Shown here: in pieces, positions 54,899 to 64,000 of the stretch
Position numbering within the stretch: the stretch's first letter is position 1
Layout: every line of letters begins with the position of its first letter
Origin: Roseovarius indicus
GTDB lineage: Bacteria > Pseudomonadota > Alphaproteobacteria > Rhodobacterales > Rhodobacteraceae
Assembly: GCF_008728195.1 (NCBI RefSeq)
Contig: NZ_CP031598.1
Location: 2,046,001-2,110,000, forward strand
Length of the DNA stretch: 64,000 nucleotides
Direction: 5' to 3'
Translations under genes and position numbers: made by a program
The notes under the pieces: model-generated
Database searches by the model: none
The model's input: the letters and a program-made list of their open reading frames with translations, nothing else
Told to the model about the DNA's origin: nothing

Positions 54899-56719
54899 TC
54901 AGTCCTCCATCGCTTCCAGCTCGTCGATGAAGCGGGAAATCATCGAAAGCCCCTTGTCCCAGAAGGCCGGGTCGGAGGCGTCGAGGCCGAAGGGGGCCAG
55001 AAGCTCTTTGTGGTGCTTGGAGCCGCCGGCGCGGAGCATGTCGAAATACTTGTCCTGGAAGCCCTCGGGGTTTTCCTCGTAGACGGCGTAGAGCGCGTTC
55101 ACCAGACCGTCGCCGAAGGCGTAGGCGTAGACGTAGAAGGGCGAGTGGACGAAGTGGGGGATATAGGCCCAGAAGCTTTCGTAGCCGTCCATGAATTCGA
55201 AGGCCGGGCCGAGGCTTTCGCCTTGCACCGACATCCACAGCGCGCCGATATCCTCGGGCGTGAGCTCGCCTTCGCGGCGGGCGGCGTGGAGTTTGCATTC
55301 GAAGTCGTAGAAGGCGATCTGGCGGACGACCGTGTTGATCATGTCTTCGACCTTGCCGGCGAGCAGGACCTTGCGTTCCTGGTCGTCCTTGGCGGCGTCG
55401 AGCATCTTGCGGAAGGTCAGCATCTCGCCGAAGACACTGGCGGTTTCGGCCAGTGTCAGCGGGGTGGAGGACAGCAGTTCGCCCTGGTCGGCGGCAAGCA
55501 CCTGGTGGACGCCGTGGCCGAGCTCATGCGCCAGGGTCATCACGTCGCGCGGCTTGCCCAGGTAGTTGAGCAGCACGTAGGGGTGGACGTCGGTCACCGT
55601 GGGGTGGGCAAAGGCGCCGGGGGCCTTGCCGGGCTTGACGCCCGCGTCGATCCAGCCCTTCTCGAAGAAGGGTTCGGCGATCTCGCCCATGCGGGGGTCG
55701 AAGGCGGAATAGGCGTCCATCACCATGCCGCGGGCGGTGGGCCAGTCGACGGTCTTCTTCTCCTCCATCGGAAGGGGCGCGTTGCGGTCCCAGACCTGCA
55801 TGGTGTCGAGGCCGAGCCATTTGCGTTTCAGCTCGTAATAGCGGTGGCTGAGCTTGGGGTAGGCGGCGACGACGGCGTCGCGCAGGGCCTCGACCACTTC
55901 GGGCTCGACATGGTTGGCGAGGTGGCGGGAGGTCTGGGCCGTGGGCATCTGGCGCCAGCGGTCGATAACTTCCTTTTCCTTGGCGCAGGTGTTGTGGACC
56001 CGGGCGAAGGTGCGGATGTTCTCGCCGAAGACGCGGGCCAGTTCGCGGGCGGCGGCCTCGCGCTTGGCGCGGTCCTGTTCGGTGAGCAGGTTGAGCGTGC
56101 CTTCGATGCCGAGCTCTTCGCCGTCGACGGTGAAGGTGAGCCCGGCGATGGTTTCGTCGAAGAGCCGTTCCCACGCGTCGCCAACAACGCCGAGGTCGTG
56201 GAGGAATTTCTCGAGCTCGTCGGAGAGCTGGTAGGGCTTCATCGCGCGAATGCGGTCGAGCACGGGTTTGTAGCGGGCGAGGTCGTCGTTCCCGGCATAC
56301 ATGGCTGCCAGAGCATCGTCTTCCAAGCGGTTGAGTTCCAACGTGAAAAACACCAGCGGGGTGGTGTATGTCGTGATCTTCTCCTGGCAGTCGGAGAGGA
56401 ACTTGGCGCGGCCCGGATCGGTGGTGATCTGGTGGTAGCGCAGGCCGGCGAAGGACATGATGCGGCCGGCGATGGCACTGATCTTCTCGTCGCGCTCGAT
56501 GCATTCGAGGAGGCCCGCGGCGTCGAGCGAGGCGAGCTTGCCTTCGTAATCGGCGGCGAAGGCGGCGCATTCCTTTTCGAGCCATTCGAGGTCGCGCTGG
56601 AGCTCGGGGGCGTCTTCGGAGGCGTAGAGATCCGTCAGGTCCCATTCGGGGAGGTCGCCAAGGTTGTCGGAGCCGGAGGTGGCGTTGGCGTCGAAGGCGG
56701 GCCGGGGCAGATGGATCAT
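54899..56719 (-). CDS. pepF: Oligoendopeptidase F (M3 family metallopeptidase)
   Basis: 606 residues with AGGAG before ATG 56719. HEXXH zinc motif is HELGH at 398-402 (AHELGHGVHQ), with the downstream Glu in the SVFGEM segment. Cytosolic peptidase of short peptides. Its upstream region holds an 11-bp tandem repeat (listed separately). Confidence 0.93.
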   Translation of the reverse strand: MIHLPRPAFDANATSGSDNLGDLPEWDLTDLYASEDAPELQRDLEWLEKECAAFAADYEGKLASLDAAGLLECIERDEKISAIAGRIMSFAGLRYHQITTDPGRAKFLSDCQEKITTYTTPLVFFTLELNRLEDDALAAMYAGNDDLARYKPVLDRIRAMKPYQLSDELEKFLHDLGVVGDAWERLFDETIAGLTFTVDGEELGIEGTLNLLTEQDRAKREAAARELARVFGENIRTFARVHNTCAKEKEVIDRWRQMPTAQTSRHLANHVEPEVVEALRDAVVAAYPKLSHRYYELKRKWLGLDTMQVWDRNAPLPMEEKKTVDWPTARGMVMDAYSAFDPRMGEIAEPFFEKGWIDAGVKPGKAPGAFAHPTVTDVHPYVLLNYLGKPRDVMTLAHELGHGVHQVLAADQGELLSSTPLTLAETASVFGEMLTFRKMLDAAKDDQERKVLLAGKVEDMINTVVRQIAFYDFECKLHAARREGELTPEDIGALWMSVQGESLGPAFEFMDGYESFWAYIPHFVHSPFYVYAYAFGDGLVNALYAVYEENPEGFQDKYFDMLRAGGSKHHKELLAPFGLDASDPAFWDKGLSMISRFIDELEAMED

Positions 56720-56849
56720 GGAGTACTCCTGATGGGTTTGAGCCAGACATAAGGAAGGCGGGCGGCAGGCTCAAGCGGGGAGATTGGGGCGGGTTTCGCC
56801 TTATAAGGGCGAATCACGGTTAACGGCCTGAAATATCACGATTTCCGAT

Positions 56850-56891
56850 GTCGGTATCGCGTCGGTATAACGTCGGTATTTTGTCGGTGTT
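56850..56891. repeat. Four tandem copies of an 11-bp unit upstream of pepF
   Basis: GTCGGTAT followed by three variable bases, starting at 56850, 56861, 56872 and 56883 (last copy GTCGGTGT). Exact 11-bp spacing, one helical turn, between pepF and the barrel-protein gene. Confidence 0.8.
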
Positions 56892-56958
56892 CATGCCGGT
56901 GCCGGCGGCGGGCCGGGCGGGTTAACCGCCCGGGCGTTGCGCAACGGCGGGGCGGCGG

Positions 56959-57828
56959 TCAGAACCGCTGTTCCAGGGTGACGTGGAAGGCGGTGCCCTG
57001 TCGCGTTTCGGTGGCCGAGACGATCCAGGAGGTGCTGTCGCGCAGGATGAAATCGGCGGCCACGCCAAAGGCGTCGTCCTTGTCGTCGAGGCTGAGTTCG
57101 CTGAAGGCCAGCAGGTCGAGCCCCTGGAGCGGAGAATACGCGACATCGAGCGCCAGCGTATCGGGCCGGGCGTTGGCGCCGGGGTGGAGATAGGCGAGGC
57201 CCAGCCGCGTGCTGCCGAGATCGTAGGTGCCGCCGATCTTGGCGTTCACGCCGTCGGTGGTGACGATATCGGCCCAGACGCCTTCGACCGCGCCGGCGAG
57301 GGTGAAGTTTTCCCATTCCCGTTCGACGGCGAAGGCGACGGCGGTGAAGTCACCCTTGCTGGCGTGGTGGGCGGAGGCGACGAAGGTGGTCTGGCCCAGC
57401 GTGCCGGTATAGGAGGCGCCCCACGGCACGGCGCCGCGGCGGATGGGTTCGACGGTGGCAAGCGCCCGGGTGTATTCCACGCGGTCGGAGCCGACCCGGG
57501 GCGCGGTGTGGTCGAAGGTCGAGATCAGCACCGTGTCGTAGGCCGAGCGGGTGAAGCCCACGCGCCAGGTGTCGTTCCAGGTGAGGGCCGCGTAGGTTTC
57601 GTGCGGGCGGCCGGCCTTGCCGGCGAAGCCGTAGAAGCCCAGCTCGGCGCCAAGGGGGACGGTGCGGAAGAAGTCGAAGCCCATGATGAGGTCGGCCGCG
57701 CCGATGCCTTCGCCGCCATTCAGGCTGGTGGCGCCGACACGGAGTTCGCCGTCGAAATCGACCTGCTGGGCCGTGGCGGCGGAAACGGACAGGATGAGCG
57801 CCGACAGGGCGCTGGCTACTCGGAACAT
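56959..57828 (-). CDS. Hypothetical outer-membrane beta-barrel protein
   Basis: 289 residues with signal peptide (ALILSVSAATAQ, cut after residue 20) and an amphipathic strand pattern throughout, ending in the C-terminal Phe (LEQRF) that marks outer-membrane barrels. Porin-like, but I recognise no specific family. Confidence 0.75.
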   Translation of the reverse strand: MFRVASALSALILSVSAATAQQVDFDGELRVGATSLNGGEGIGAADLIMGFDFFRTVPLGAELGFYGFAGKAGRPHETYAALTWNDTWRVGFTRSAYDTVLISTFDHTAPRVGSDRVEYTRALATVEPIRRGAVPWGASYTGTLGQTTFVASAHHASKGDFTAVAFAVEREWENFTLAGAVEGVWADIVTTDGVNAKIGGTYDLGSTRLGLAYLHPGANARPDTLALDVAYSPLQGLDLLAFSELSLDDKDDAFGVAADFILRDSTSWIVSATETRQGTAFHVTLEQRF

Positions 57829-57976
57829 GGAACGGGCCTCGTTTTGTATTTTGGCGCAGAGGATGCACCAAGGCCGGGGAATAGGGAAGCGGGAACAGGA
57901 AAGCCGCGGGAAAAGGCCGGGGATGTGTTGCCGCGCTGGCCGTGGGAGCCCGTGCCGGGGAAGGCGGCCGCCCGGC

Positions 57977-59257
57977 TTACTGGAACCCGAGCGCCGAGAG
58001 GGCCGTGTCGTCGTAATGGGTGCCGGGATAGGTGCTCAGGATTTCGAGCTGGATCCATTTCTGGGCCGCCATGCCGGGCAGGTCGAAGCGCTGCCAGTCC
58101 ATCGTGTCGCGCAGGTTGAGCATGGCCTGCGCGCCGGTCGAGCCGGTGACCCGCAGGCTGGCGACGCGGGCGTTGCGGGTGAAGACGCGCTCGGACTTGG
58201 CGTAGCCGTTGATCATGAAGAGCGTGCGGATGTCTTTCTCGGTGCCGAATTCCCAGGCCAGTGTCTGGCCTTCGCCGGTGCCCTTGACGCCTTCGACCCA
58301 GGCCGTGGCGGGGCTGTCGTCGATCAGGTTTTCGGGGCCATAGCTGTTCGCGCCCTGCGAGGCGAGCACGCTGGAGGCGCAGAAGCGGGCGGTGGTGCCG
58401 TCGATCTCGCCCGAGATGCAGGTTTCGCCCATGAGGGCGGGGCGCGGGTTGTGGGTGACGAGCGGCTTGGCGAGGGCGGTGTTGGCGCTGGTGGAATTGT
58501 CGGCAGTCCGGGGGAGGCCGGCGAGGTAGACCTCGTCGATGAGGGCCGAGTTTTCCCATGGGATCTGGCGGTTGCTGGAGGCTTCCATGACGTCGGCGCG
58601 GACGCGGCGCATGACGGCGTGGATGTTCTCGCCGGGCCGGTCGATGTGGCGGAGCAGCGCCTCGGTGAAGGGGCTGTTGCGGCCGGTGCCGTCGGCGGCG
58701 ACGTTGCCGGGCTCTGTCGAGTAGGCGATGAAGGAGCCGACGCCGGCATCCATGCGGAAGAGCCCGCGGGTGGCGTCATCGGCGGAGCGGGAGCCGTCGG
58801 TGCGGGCGACGAACGGGTTGTTGCGGCACGCGTCGAGGATGACGAGCCGGGTATGGGCGCGGGATTCGAGCGTGGCGAGGATGGATTGCAGGCTTATCGA
58901 GCTTTTGACGAGGTCGTTCTCGCTTCCGGGCGAGGCGTCGACCGGCATGATGTAGTTCTGGCTGCCGAGCTGGGTGGCGTGGCCGGCGAAGTAGAAGAGC
59001 ACGGTGTCGTCGTAGTGCAGGCGCTGGCCGACCTGCTGGACGAGGCGGAGAGCGTCGCGCTGGGGCAGGTCGATGCCTTCGTGGACGTCGAAGCCCATCT
59101 CGCGCAGGCGGGCGGCCACGTCGGTGGCGTCGTTGACGGCGTTTCTCAGGGGCTTGGCGTGGAGGTAATTGCCGTTGCCCATGACGAGGGCGACACGGTC
59201 GGCGAGGGCACCGGTGGCGGTGGCGAGAAGCAGGGTCAGGGCAATGAGCAGGCGCAT
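57977..59257 (-). CDS. Secreted caspase-like (C14) protein with C-terminal carbohydrate-binding-like domain
   Basis: 426 residues with signal peptide (ALTLLLATATGALA, cut near residue 19). The caspase p20 fold has catalytic His93 (FAGHATQ) and Cys144 (LDACRNNP). Residues about 285-420 form a jelly-roll, discoidin-like domain (SYGPENLIDDSPATAWVEG). Such orthocaspases cleave after basic residues; the role of this exported one is unknown. Confidence 0.8.
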   Translation of the reverse strand: MRLLIALTLLLATATGALADRVALVMGNGNYLHAKPLRNAVNDATDVAARLREMGFDVHEGIDLPQRDALRLVQQVGQRLHYDDTVLFYFAGHATQLGSQNYIMPVDASPGSENDLVKSSISLQSILATLESRAHTRLVILDACRNNPFVARTDGSRSADDATRGLFRMDAGVGSFIAYSTEPGNVAADGTGRNSPFTEALLRHIDRPGENIHAVMRRVRADVMEASSNRQIPWENSALIDEVYLAGLPRTADNSTSANTALAKPLVTHNPRPALMGETCISGEIDGTTARFCASSVLASQGANSYGPENLIDDSPATAWVEGVKGTGEGQTLAWEFGTEKDIRTLFMINGYAKSERVFTRNARVASLRVTGSTGAQAMLNLRDTMDWQRFDLPGMAAQKWIQLEILSTYPGTHYDDTALSALGFQ

Positions 59258-59322
59258 GGAAAGGATCGCTATGTAAATCGAAAGCGATGTTAGCGCGGGA
59301 TTCGACGCCGGGGAAGGTGGAT

Positions 59323-60918
59323 TCAGCCGTATTGCGACAGGAGAGCGTGCAGGTCGTCGAGGCTGTTGGCCTCCTGCACGGGCTTGTCGTGGCGCCAGCG
59401 GGCCATGCGGGGGAAGCGGAGCGCGATGCCGGATTTGTGGCGGGGGCTCTCGAAGATGCCTTCGAAGGCGATCTCGAAGACATGCTCGGGGCGGACCTGC
59501 CGGACGGGGCCGAAGCGTTGCAGCGTGTTCTTGCGGACCCAGGCGGTGATCTTGCGGAATTCGCTGTCGGTGAGGCCGGAATAGGCCTTGGTGAAAGGCA
59601 CGAGGTCGTTGCCGGACCAGACCGCGAAGGTGAAATCGGTGAAGAGGTTGGCGCGGCGGCCGTGGCCTTGCTGGGCGTAGATCATGACGGCGTCGACGGT
59701 GAGCGGGTCGAGCTTCCATTTCCACCAGTCGCCCTTCTTGCGGCCCACGTGATAGGGGCTGTCGGCGCGCTTGAGCATGACGCCCTCGGCGCGGTGGTCG
59801 CGGGCGGTGGCGCGGGTTTGGGCGAGGTCGTTCCATGATTTGAAGGGGATGAGGGGAGAGGGGCGCAGGGGGGCGTCTTGGGGCAGGTCTTGCAGGAGGG
59901 TGTCGAGTTTCGCGCGGCGGGTGGTGAAGGGGAGGTCGCGGAGGTCTTGGCCGTTTTCCTCGAGCAGGTCGTAGGCGAGGAGGATGACGGGGGCCTCCTT
60001 GAGCAGTTTCTTCGGCACGGTCTTGCGGCCGATGCGTTTCTGCAGGGCGTTGAAGGGGAGCGGGTGGGGGTCTTCCCACGCGACGATCTCGCCGTCGATC
60101 ACGGTGCCGTCGGGGAGGAAATCGCGGGCGCGGGCGAGTTCGGGGAAGCGGTCGGTCATCAGTTCTTCGCCGCGGGACCAGACGAAGTGCTCGGCGCCGC
60201 GGAGGATGAGTTGGCCGCGGATGCCGTCCCACTTCCATTCCGCGTGCCAGTCGGTTGGATTGCCGAGAGAATCCGGGGTTTCCTCGTCGAGGCCGTAGGC
60301 GAGGCAGAAGGGGTAGGGGCGGGAAAGCTCGGCCGCCTTGTCTTCGGCCTCGATGAGGGAGTGGTAGGTGGTTTTCTCGGGCGTCCAGTCGCCCATGAGG
60401 CGGTGGGCGAGTTGGGCCTCGTCCTGACCGGTGGCCTGGGCCAGCGCGCGGGTCATCAGTTTGCGGGAGATGCCGACGCGGAAGCCGCCGGTGAGGAGCT
60501 TGTTGAAGACGAGGCGTTCGAGGGGCTCCATCCGGTTCCAGGCGTCGAGGATGGCGGCTTTGCGGTCGTCTTCCGAGGCGGCGTCGAGCGCGCGGAGGCG
60601 GGTGATCCAGGTGGTGAGGGTGTCGTCATGCGTCTCGGAGGGTTCGGGCAGGACGAGGGCGATGGTTTCGGCGAGGTCGCCGACGATGGGGTAGCTTTCC
60701 TCGAAGAGCCAGAGGGGGATGCCGGCGCGTTCGGCCGCCCATTCGCGCAGGCGGGTGGTGGTGATGGTGCGGCGGGGGCGGCGGCCGGAGAAAAGCGCGA
60801 TTGTCCAGAGGCGGTCATCTTCCGGCGCCTCGGAGAGGTAGGTGGCCAGCGCCTCGACCTTTTTCGTGGTCTTGGTGGTCTGGTCGATGGTGGCGAAGAG
60901 GGTGGCGAAGCGTTTCAT
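59323..60918 (-). CDS. ATP-dependent DNA ligase of the damage-response ligase cluster
   Basis: 531 residues. Catalytic Lys229 in EWKWDGIRG (KxDG-type). An N-terminal DNA-binding domain precedes the adenylation and OB domains, with WWKWK motif V near 395. It overlaps the exonuclease gene by 4 bases; the pair is the known ligase-associated DNA-damage response set, here without the helicase and PdeM genes in view. Confidence 0.92.
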   Translation of the reverse strand: MKRFATLFATIDQTTKTTKKVEALATYLSEAPEDDRLWTIALFSGRRPRRTITTTRLREWAAERAGIPLWLFEESYPIVGDLAETIALVLPEPSETHDDTLTTWITRLRALDAASEDDRKAAILDAWNRMEPLERLVFNKLLTGGFRVGISRKLMTRALAQATGQDEAQLAHRLMGDWTPEKTTYHSLIEAEDKAAELSRPYPFCLAYGLDEETPDSLGNPTDWHAEWKWDGIRGQLILRGAEHFVWSRGEELMTDRFPELARARDFLPDGTVIDGEIVAWEDPHPLPFNALQKRIGRKTVPKKLLKEAPVILLAYDLLEENGQDLRDLPFTTRRAKLDTLLQDLPQDAPLRPSPLIPFKSWNDLAQTRATARDHRAEGVMLKRADSPYHVGRKKGDWWKWKLDPLTVDAVMIYAQQGHGRRANLFTDFTFAVWSGNDLVPFTKAYSGLTDSEFRKITAWVRKNTLQRFGPVRQVRPEHVFEIAFEGIFESPRHKSGIALRFPRMARWRHDKPVQEANSLDDLHALLSQYG

Positions 60919-61934
60919 CCGGGCGCGTCCGCCTCGGTGCTGGCGTCGTCGTCGAGGGATTCGCCGGTGAACTCGGTCGGGACGACTTGGGCGTTGTAGC
61001 CCTGCTCGTTCAGCCATCGCGCGAAGATGTCGGTGTAACCATGCGTGGCGTATATGTTTTCGGCGCCGGTCGCCTTGATGGCGGCGTTGAGGCCATCCCA
61101 GTCGGCGTGGTCGGACATGACGAAGCCGCGGTCGAGGGCGCGGCGGCGGCGGACGCCGCGCAGGCGCATCCAGCCGGAGGCGAAGCCGGTGGAGGCGGGG
61201 CGGAAGCGGCGGGCCCATGGCGTGGAGAGCGCGCCGGGCGGGGCGAGGACGAGGGCGCCGGGGTGGTCGGCCGCTTTGGTGTCGGGGATGACGTGGATGG
61301 TGTCGGGGAGCGGCAGGCCTTGCCCGCGCAGGACGGCGTTGGTGTTCTCGACGGCGCCGTGGGTGAGGATGGGCGCAATGGAGGGGTCGAGCAGGGAGAG
61401 GACGCGCTGGGCCTTGCCGAGGGAATAGGCGCCGAGGAGGGAGAAGCGGCCATTGGCGGCGTTGTCGGCCCACCAGCGGTTGATCTGGTCCGAAACCTCG
61501 GCCTCGGGCGCCCAGGTGAAGACGGGAAGGCCGAAGGTGCATTCGGTGATGAAGCTGTGGCAGCGGACGGGGTCGAAAGGCTCGGAGAGGCGGTCGGGGT
61601 CGGTTTTGTAGTCGCCGGAGACGACCCAGACCTCGCCCTCCACTTCCACGCGGATCTGGGCGGAGCCGGGGACGTGGCCCGCCGGGTGGAAGGAGACGCT
61701 CGCCCCGCCGATCCGGCGGGTCTCGCCATAGTCGACGGTATCGAGGGTGATGTCGCCGAGGCGATGGTGCATGACGGGCGCGGCGGCGGCGGTGGCGAGG
61801 TAGCGGTTGTGCCCCGGCCGCGCGTGGTCGGCATGGCCATGGGTGATGAGCGCCCGGTCGACGGGGCGCCACGGGTCGATGAAGAAATCGCCCGCCGGGC
61901 AGTAGATGCCCTGTGGTTTGAATTCGAGAACCAT
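60915..61934 (-). CDS. Ligase-associated DNA damage response exonuclease (metallo-beta-lactamase fold)
   Basis: 339 residues with the metallo-beta-lactamase motif THGHADHA near 34-41 and later metal-binding residues (GHVPGSAQI, DHADWDG). Beta-CASP-type nuclease encoded directly before the ligase (ATGA overlap 60915-60918). Confidence 0.9.
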   Translation of the reverse strand: MVLEFKPQGIYCPAGDFFIDPWRPVDRALITHGHADHARPGHNRYLATAAAAPVMHHRLGDITLDTVDYGETRRIGGASVSFHPAGHVPGSAQIRVEVEGEVWVVSGDYKTDPDRLSEPFDPVRCHSFITECTFGLPVFTWAPEAEVSDQINRWWADNAANGRFSLLGAYSLGKAQRVLSLLDPSIAPILTHGAVENTNAVLRGQGLPLPDTIHVIPDTKAADHPGALVLAPPGALSTPWARRFRPASTGFASGWMRLRGVRRRRALDRGFVMSDHADWDGLNAAIKATGAENIYATHGYTDIFARWLNEQGYNAQVVPTEFTGESLDDDASTEADAPG

Positions 61935-61974
61935 GCCCGAAGGATAGCCCGGCTTGCGCCGGTGGCCAGAGGGA

Positions 61975-62952
61975 TCAGGCCACGCCGGGGGCGCCGGTTG
62001 TCTTTCCGTCGGACTGGCTGTGCTGTTCGAAGAAGGAGCCCATCATGTCGAAGACCGCCGCGCGGGTTTCGGGGTCGTCCATCATCACCTCGTGGCGGCC
62101 GCCTTCGATCACCTCGAGCCGGCCGTTGGGCCAGGCGGCCATGCGCTGGCGGATGCGGGTGACGTCGACGATTTCCTCGTCGGAGCCCATGATGGTGAGG
62201 CAGGGCAGGTTTGGCGAGGGTTTGCGGGCGAGCGCGCGGGTTTCCATCAGCGCCTCGTGCAGCCAATGGAGGCTGGGGCCGCCGAGGCCGAGCTCGGGCT
62301 GGGCGTTGAGGTGGTCGATCATGTAATCGTACATCGCCCGGTCGCGGGTGAGCTTGTTGGTCTCGAACGGCTCGGAGAGCACGTAGCTGCCGCCCGCCGT
62401 GCCGGGGGCGTAGCGGTGGCCGATGCCGAGGCGCTTGGAACTCCACGAGAGGGACCATGCGACGGGGCGCAGGGCGTCGGACATCTGGATGCCCCACATC
62501 GGCCCCGAGAAGACGCAGGAGGCGACGGACAGGCCTTCCATGGCCGCGCGCAGGCCGATGCAGCCGCCCATGGAATGGGCGAGCAGGTGCCAGGGCTTGG
62601 GGAGGTCGAGCTCTTCGGCCGCGGCGACCATGGCGCGGACGTCATGCTGGTAATCGGTGAAATGCATGACGTGGCCGGCCATCTCGTCATCGACGAGCCG
62701 GTCGGCGAGGCCCTGGCCGCGCCAGTCGATGGCGAAGGTGGCGAGGCCGCGGCTTGCCAGATCGCGGGCGGCGCGGCCGTATTTCTCGATATACTCGGTG
62801 CGCCCCGGGAAGAGGAACACCGTGCCGTTTGCCCCCTCGGGCCGCCACAGGCCGAGCCTGATCCGGGTGCCGTCGGCCGTGTCGGCCCACCACGCCCGGC
62901 CGTCGCCCGGCCCGTCGGACAGTTCGGCGAAGAAGGGGGCGGCTTCGGTCAC
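61975..62952 (-). CDS. Alpha/beta hydrolase, lysophospholipase-like
   Basis: 325 residues. The nucleophile Ser is in LLAHSMGG near 122-129; the acid and His lie in GSDEEIVD and GGRHEVMM. It overlaps the SCP2 gene by 4 bases. Probably a monoacylglycerol or lysophospholipid lipase; exact substrate inferred. Confidence 0.86.
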   Translation of the reverse strand: MTEAAPFFAELSDGPGDGRAWWADTADGTRIRLGLWRPEGANGTVFLFPGRTEYIEKYGRAARDLASRGLATFAIDWRGQGLADRLVDDEMAGHVMHFTDYQHDVRAMVAAAEELDLPKPWHLLAHSMGGCIGLRAAMEGLSVASCVFSGPMWGIQMSDALRPVAWSLSWSSKRLGIGHRYAPGTAGGSYVLSEPFETNKLTRDRAMYDYMIDHLNAQPELGLGGPSLHWLHEALMETRALARKPSPNLPCLTIMGSDEEIVDVTRIRQRMAAWPNGRLEVIEGGRHEVMMDDPETRAAVFDMMGSFFEQHSQSDGKTTGAPGVA

Positions 62953-63239
62953 GCCAGGACGGAGCCCAGTTTCATGGCGAGGCCCATGTCGCCGTCGACG
63001 CTGAGCTTGCCGGACATGAAGGCGGATGTGGGGTCGAGATCGCCCTCGAGGATGGCCTCGAAGGTCTCGGCATCGGCGGTCAGGGTCACGTCGGCCTCGT
63101 CGTCGCCTTCGCGCACGCCGTTCTCGTCGATGATGATGGCGCCTTCGCCCTCGATCACGAACTTGGCGGTGCCGTCGTCGAATCCGTCGCCGACCTTGGG
63201 TTTCAGGGCCTCGACGGCGCTCTTGGTGACATCACTCAT
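62949..63239 (-). CDS. SCP2 sterol-transfer-family protein
   Basis: 96 residues from ATG 63239, with GGAGG upstream. SCP2 fold: DVTLTADAETFEAILEGDLDP and SGKLSVDGDMGLAMKL. Probably a lipid carrier, coupled to the downstream lipase. Confidence 0.88.
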   Translation of the reverse strand: MSDVTKSAVEALKPKVGDGFDDGTAKFVIEGEGAIIIDENGVREGDDEADVTLTADAETFEAILEGDLDPTSAFMSGKLSVDGDMGLAMKLGSVLA

Positions 63240-63286
63240 GTTCAATTTCCTCCGGTCTGGCCATCGGGGGGCTATGATTCCCCGAA

Positions 63287-63874
63287 ATGGGCGCTAAATT
63301 CAGTGGTGTTATGGGCATGTCATTCCAATTTCTCAATCGTACCGTTGCGTCGGTTCTGGCGATAGTCCTGTTATCAACCGTTTGCTGGGCGGCGGACCAG
63401 GACAAGCTCGACCGGCTGTACGGCCAGTTGCAGGACGCCGAGCCGGCGGAGGCGCGGCGGGTGGCCAAGGAAATAGAGCTGGAATGGTCGAAATCCGGCT
63501 CTCCGGCGATGGACCTGTTGTTGAAAAGGGGCACGGACGCGATGGAGGCGGGAGATTTCGCGTCTGCGATCGGGCATTTCACCGCGCTGACCGACCATGC
63601 GCCGGATTTCGCCGAGGGCTGGCACCGGCGGGCCGTGGCCTTTGCCGCATCCGAGATGTACGGCCCGGCGGTGGACGATTTACGGCACGCGCTGGAGCTC
63701 AACCCGCGGCACTACGACGCGATTGCCGCGCTGGGTGGCATCCTCGTGAAGATCGAGAAGCCCGAAGTGGCCGCGCAGGCCTTTCAGCAGGTTTTGGCTA
63801 TACATCCCCATTACAGGGAAGTAACCGAGGCCCTGGAACATCTGGACAGCCAGACGGGCGGCGCAGATCTCTGA
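63287..63874 (+). CDS. Exported tetratricopeptide-repeat protein
   Basis: 195 residues from ATG 63287; ATG 63317 gives a cleaner signal peptide (SVLAIVLLSTVCWA). Two to three TPR units (AMEAGDFASAIGHFTALTDHAP, SEMYGPAVDDLRHALELNP, KPEVAAQAFQQVLAIHP). Likely a protein-protein scaffold in the periplasm. Confidence 0.82.
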   Translation: MGAKFSGVMGMSFQFLNRTVASVLAIVLLSTVCWAADQDKLDRLYGQLQDAEPAEARRVAKEIELEWSKSGSPAMDLLLKRGTDAMEAGDFASAIGHFTALTDHAPDFAEGWHRRAVAFAASEMYGPAVDDLRHALELNPRHYDAIAALGGILVKIEKPEVAAQAFQQVLAIHPHYREVTEALEHLDSQTGGADL

Positions 63875-63893
63875 ATTGTAACGGAGCGGTCGC

Positions 63894-64000
63894 ATGGCCG
63901 AGCAGTCAAGAACCCTTGCGGTTCTGGGGCCAACCAACACGGGCAAGACGCATTTCGCCATCGAGCGCATGCTGGGGTACCGGACCGGGGTGATCGGTCT
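63894..64000 (+). CDS. N-terminus of a Suv3-like ATP-dependent helicase (runs off the window)
   Basis: 35 residues visible, with CGGAG before ATG 63894. Walker A GPTNTGKTH follows LAVL, as in the Suv3/MgpS-type RNA helicases of alphaproteobacteria. Only the start is seen, so the assignment rests on this motif and context. Confidence 0.7.
   Translation, partial: MAEQSRTLAVLGPTNTGKTHFAIERMLGYRTGVIG

Noticed and set aside
54878..56752. A 624-codon plus-strand frame opposite pepF
   Set aside because: Shadow of the PepF frame with its HEXXH motif; low-complexity Val/Gly/Ala composition.

Overview
The window looks like chromosomal DNA of a GC-rich alphaproteobacterium of the Rhodobacteraceae (Roseobacter group). 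Signs of this in the sequence are: a tRNA-His with A73 and a G1-U72 end instead of the usual C73; a GTTC-N7-GTTC LexA box in front of mmcB; a nusB-ribH-ribBX cluster; an rluD-rpoH pair beside a DUF6476-type gene; and a cluster of ligase-associated DNA-repair genes. This placement is by recall and was not checked by a database search.

Positions 1-31638 are an integrated accessory element sitting directly against the CCA end of a minus-strand tRNA-Gln gene (31639-31713). Its other end lies outside the window. From left to right it holds: (i) a defence-like operon of three genes with very large products, namely the end of an unrecognised gene, a 1647-residue DEAD/DEAH helicase with a C-terminal DUF1998/MZB zinc module, and a 2021-residue protein with an acidic linker and a P-loop ATPase; (ii) a DUF3644-type gene starting at TTG; (iii) a complete type I restriction-modification operon on the minus strand, hsdM - GIY-YIG nuclease - hsdS - hsdR, with 4-base overlaps between the first three genes; (iv) a control region with a KfrA-like protein, a RepA-like AAA ATPase, a tandem-HTH protein and two very long perfect inverted repeats; (v) a recombination module of two tandem tyrosine recombinases, two small genes, and a convergent 947-residue integrase whose C-terminus looks like a PemK/MazF fold and whose ATG begins at the base after the tRNA CCA. 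No conjugation genes or insertion sequences are seen.

Positions 31714-64000 are ordinary core genome. They carry an SH3 protein, a 2-hydroxyacid dehydrogenase, a quinone oxidoreductase, a Popeye-like membrane protein, gamma-glutamyltransferase, a dimethylglycine/sarcosine dehydrogenase-like enzyme, the riboflavin/nusB cluster, a ClpP-like and a membrane protein pair, SOS-controlled mmcB, a porin, tRNA-His, rluD, rpoH, oligoendopeptidase F, a caspase-like protein, an ATP-dependent DNA ligase with its companion exonuclease, a lipase/SCP2 pair, and the start of a Suv3-like helicase.

The most interesting parts are the giant helicase/ATPase operon, the atypical multi-recombinase module with its two large palindromes, and the integrase coupled to the tRNA. 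The element resembles a defence island carried by a tRNA-targeting integrative element.
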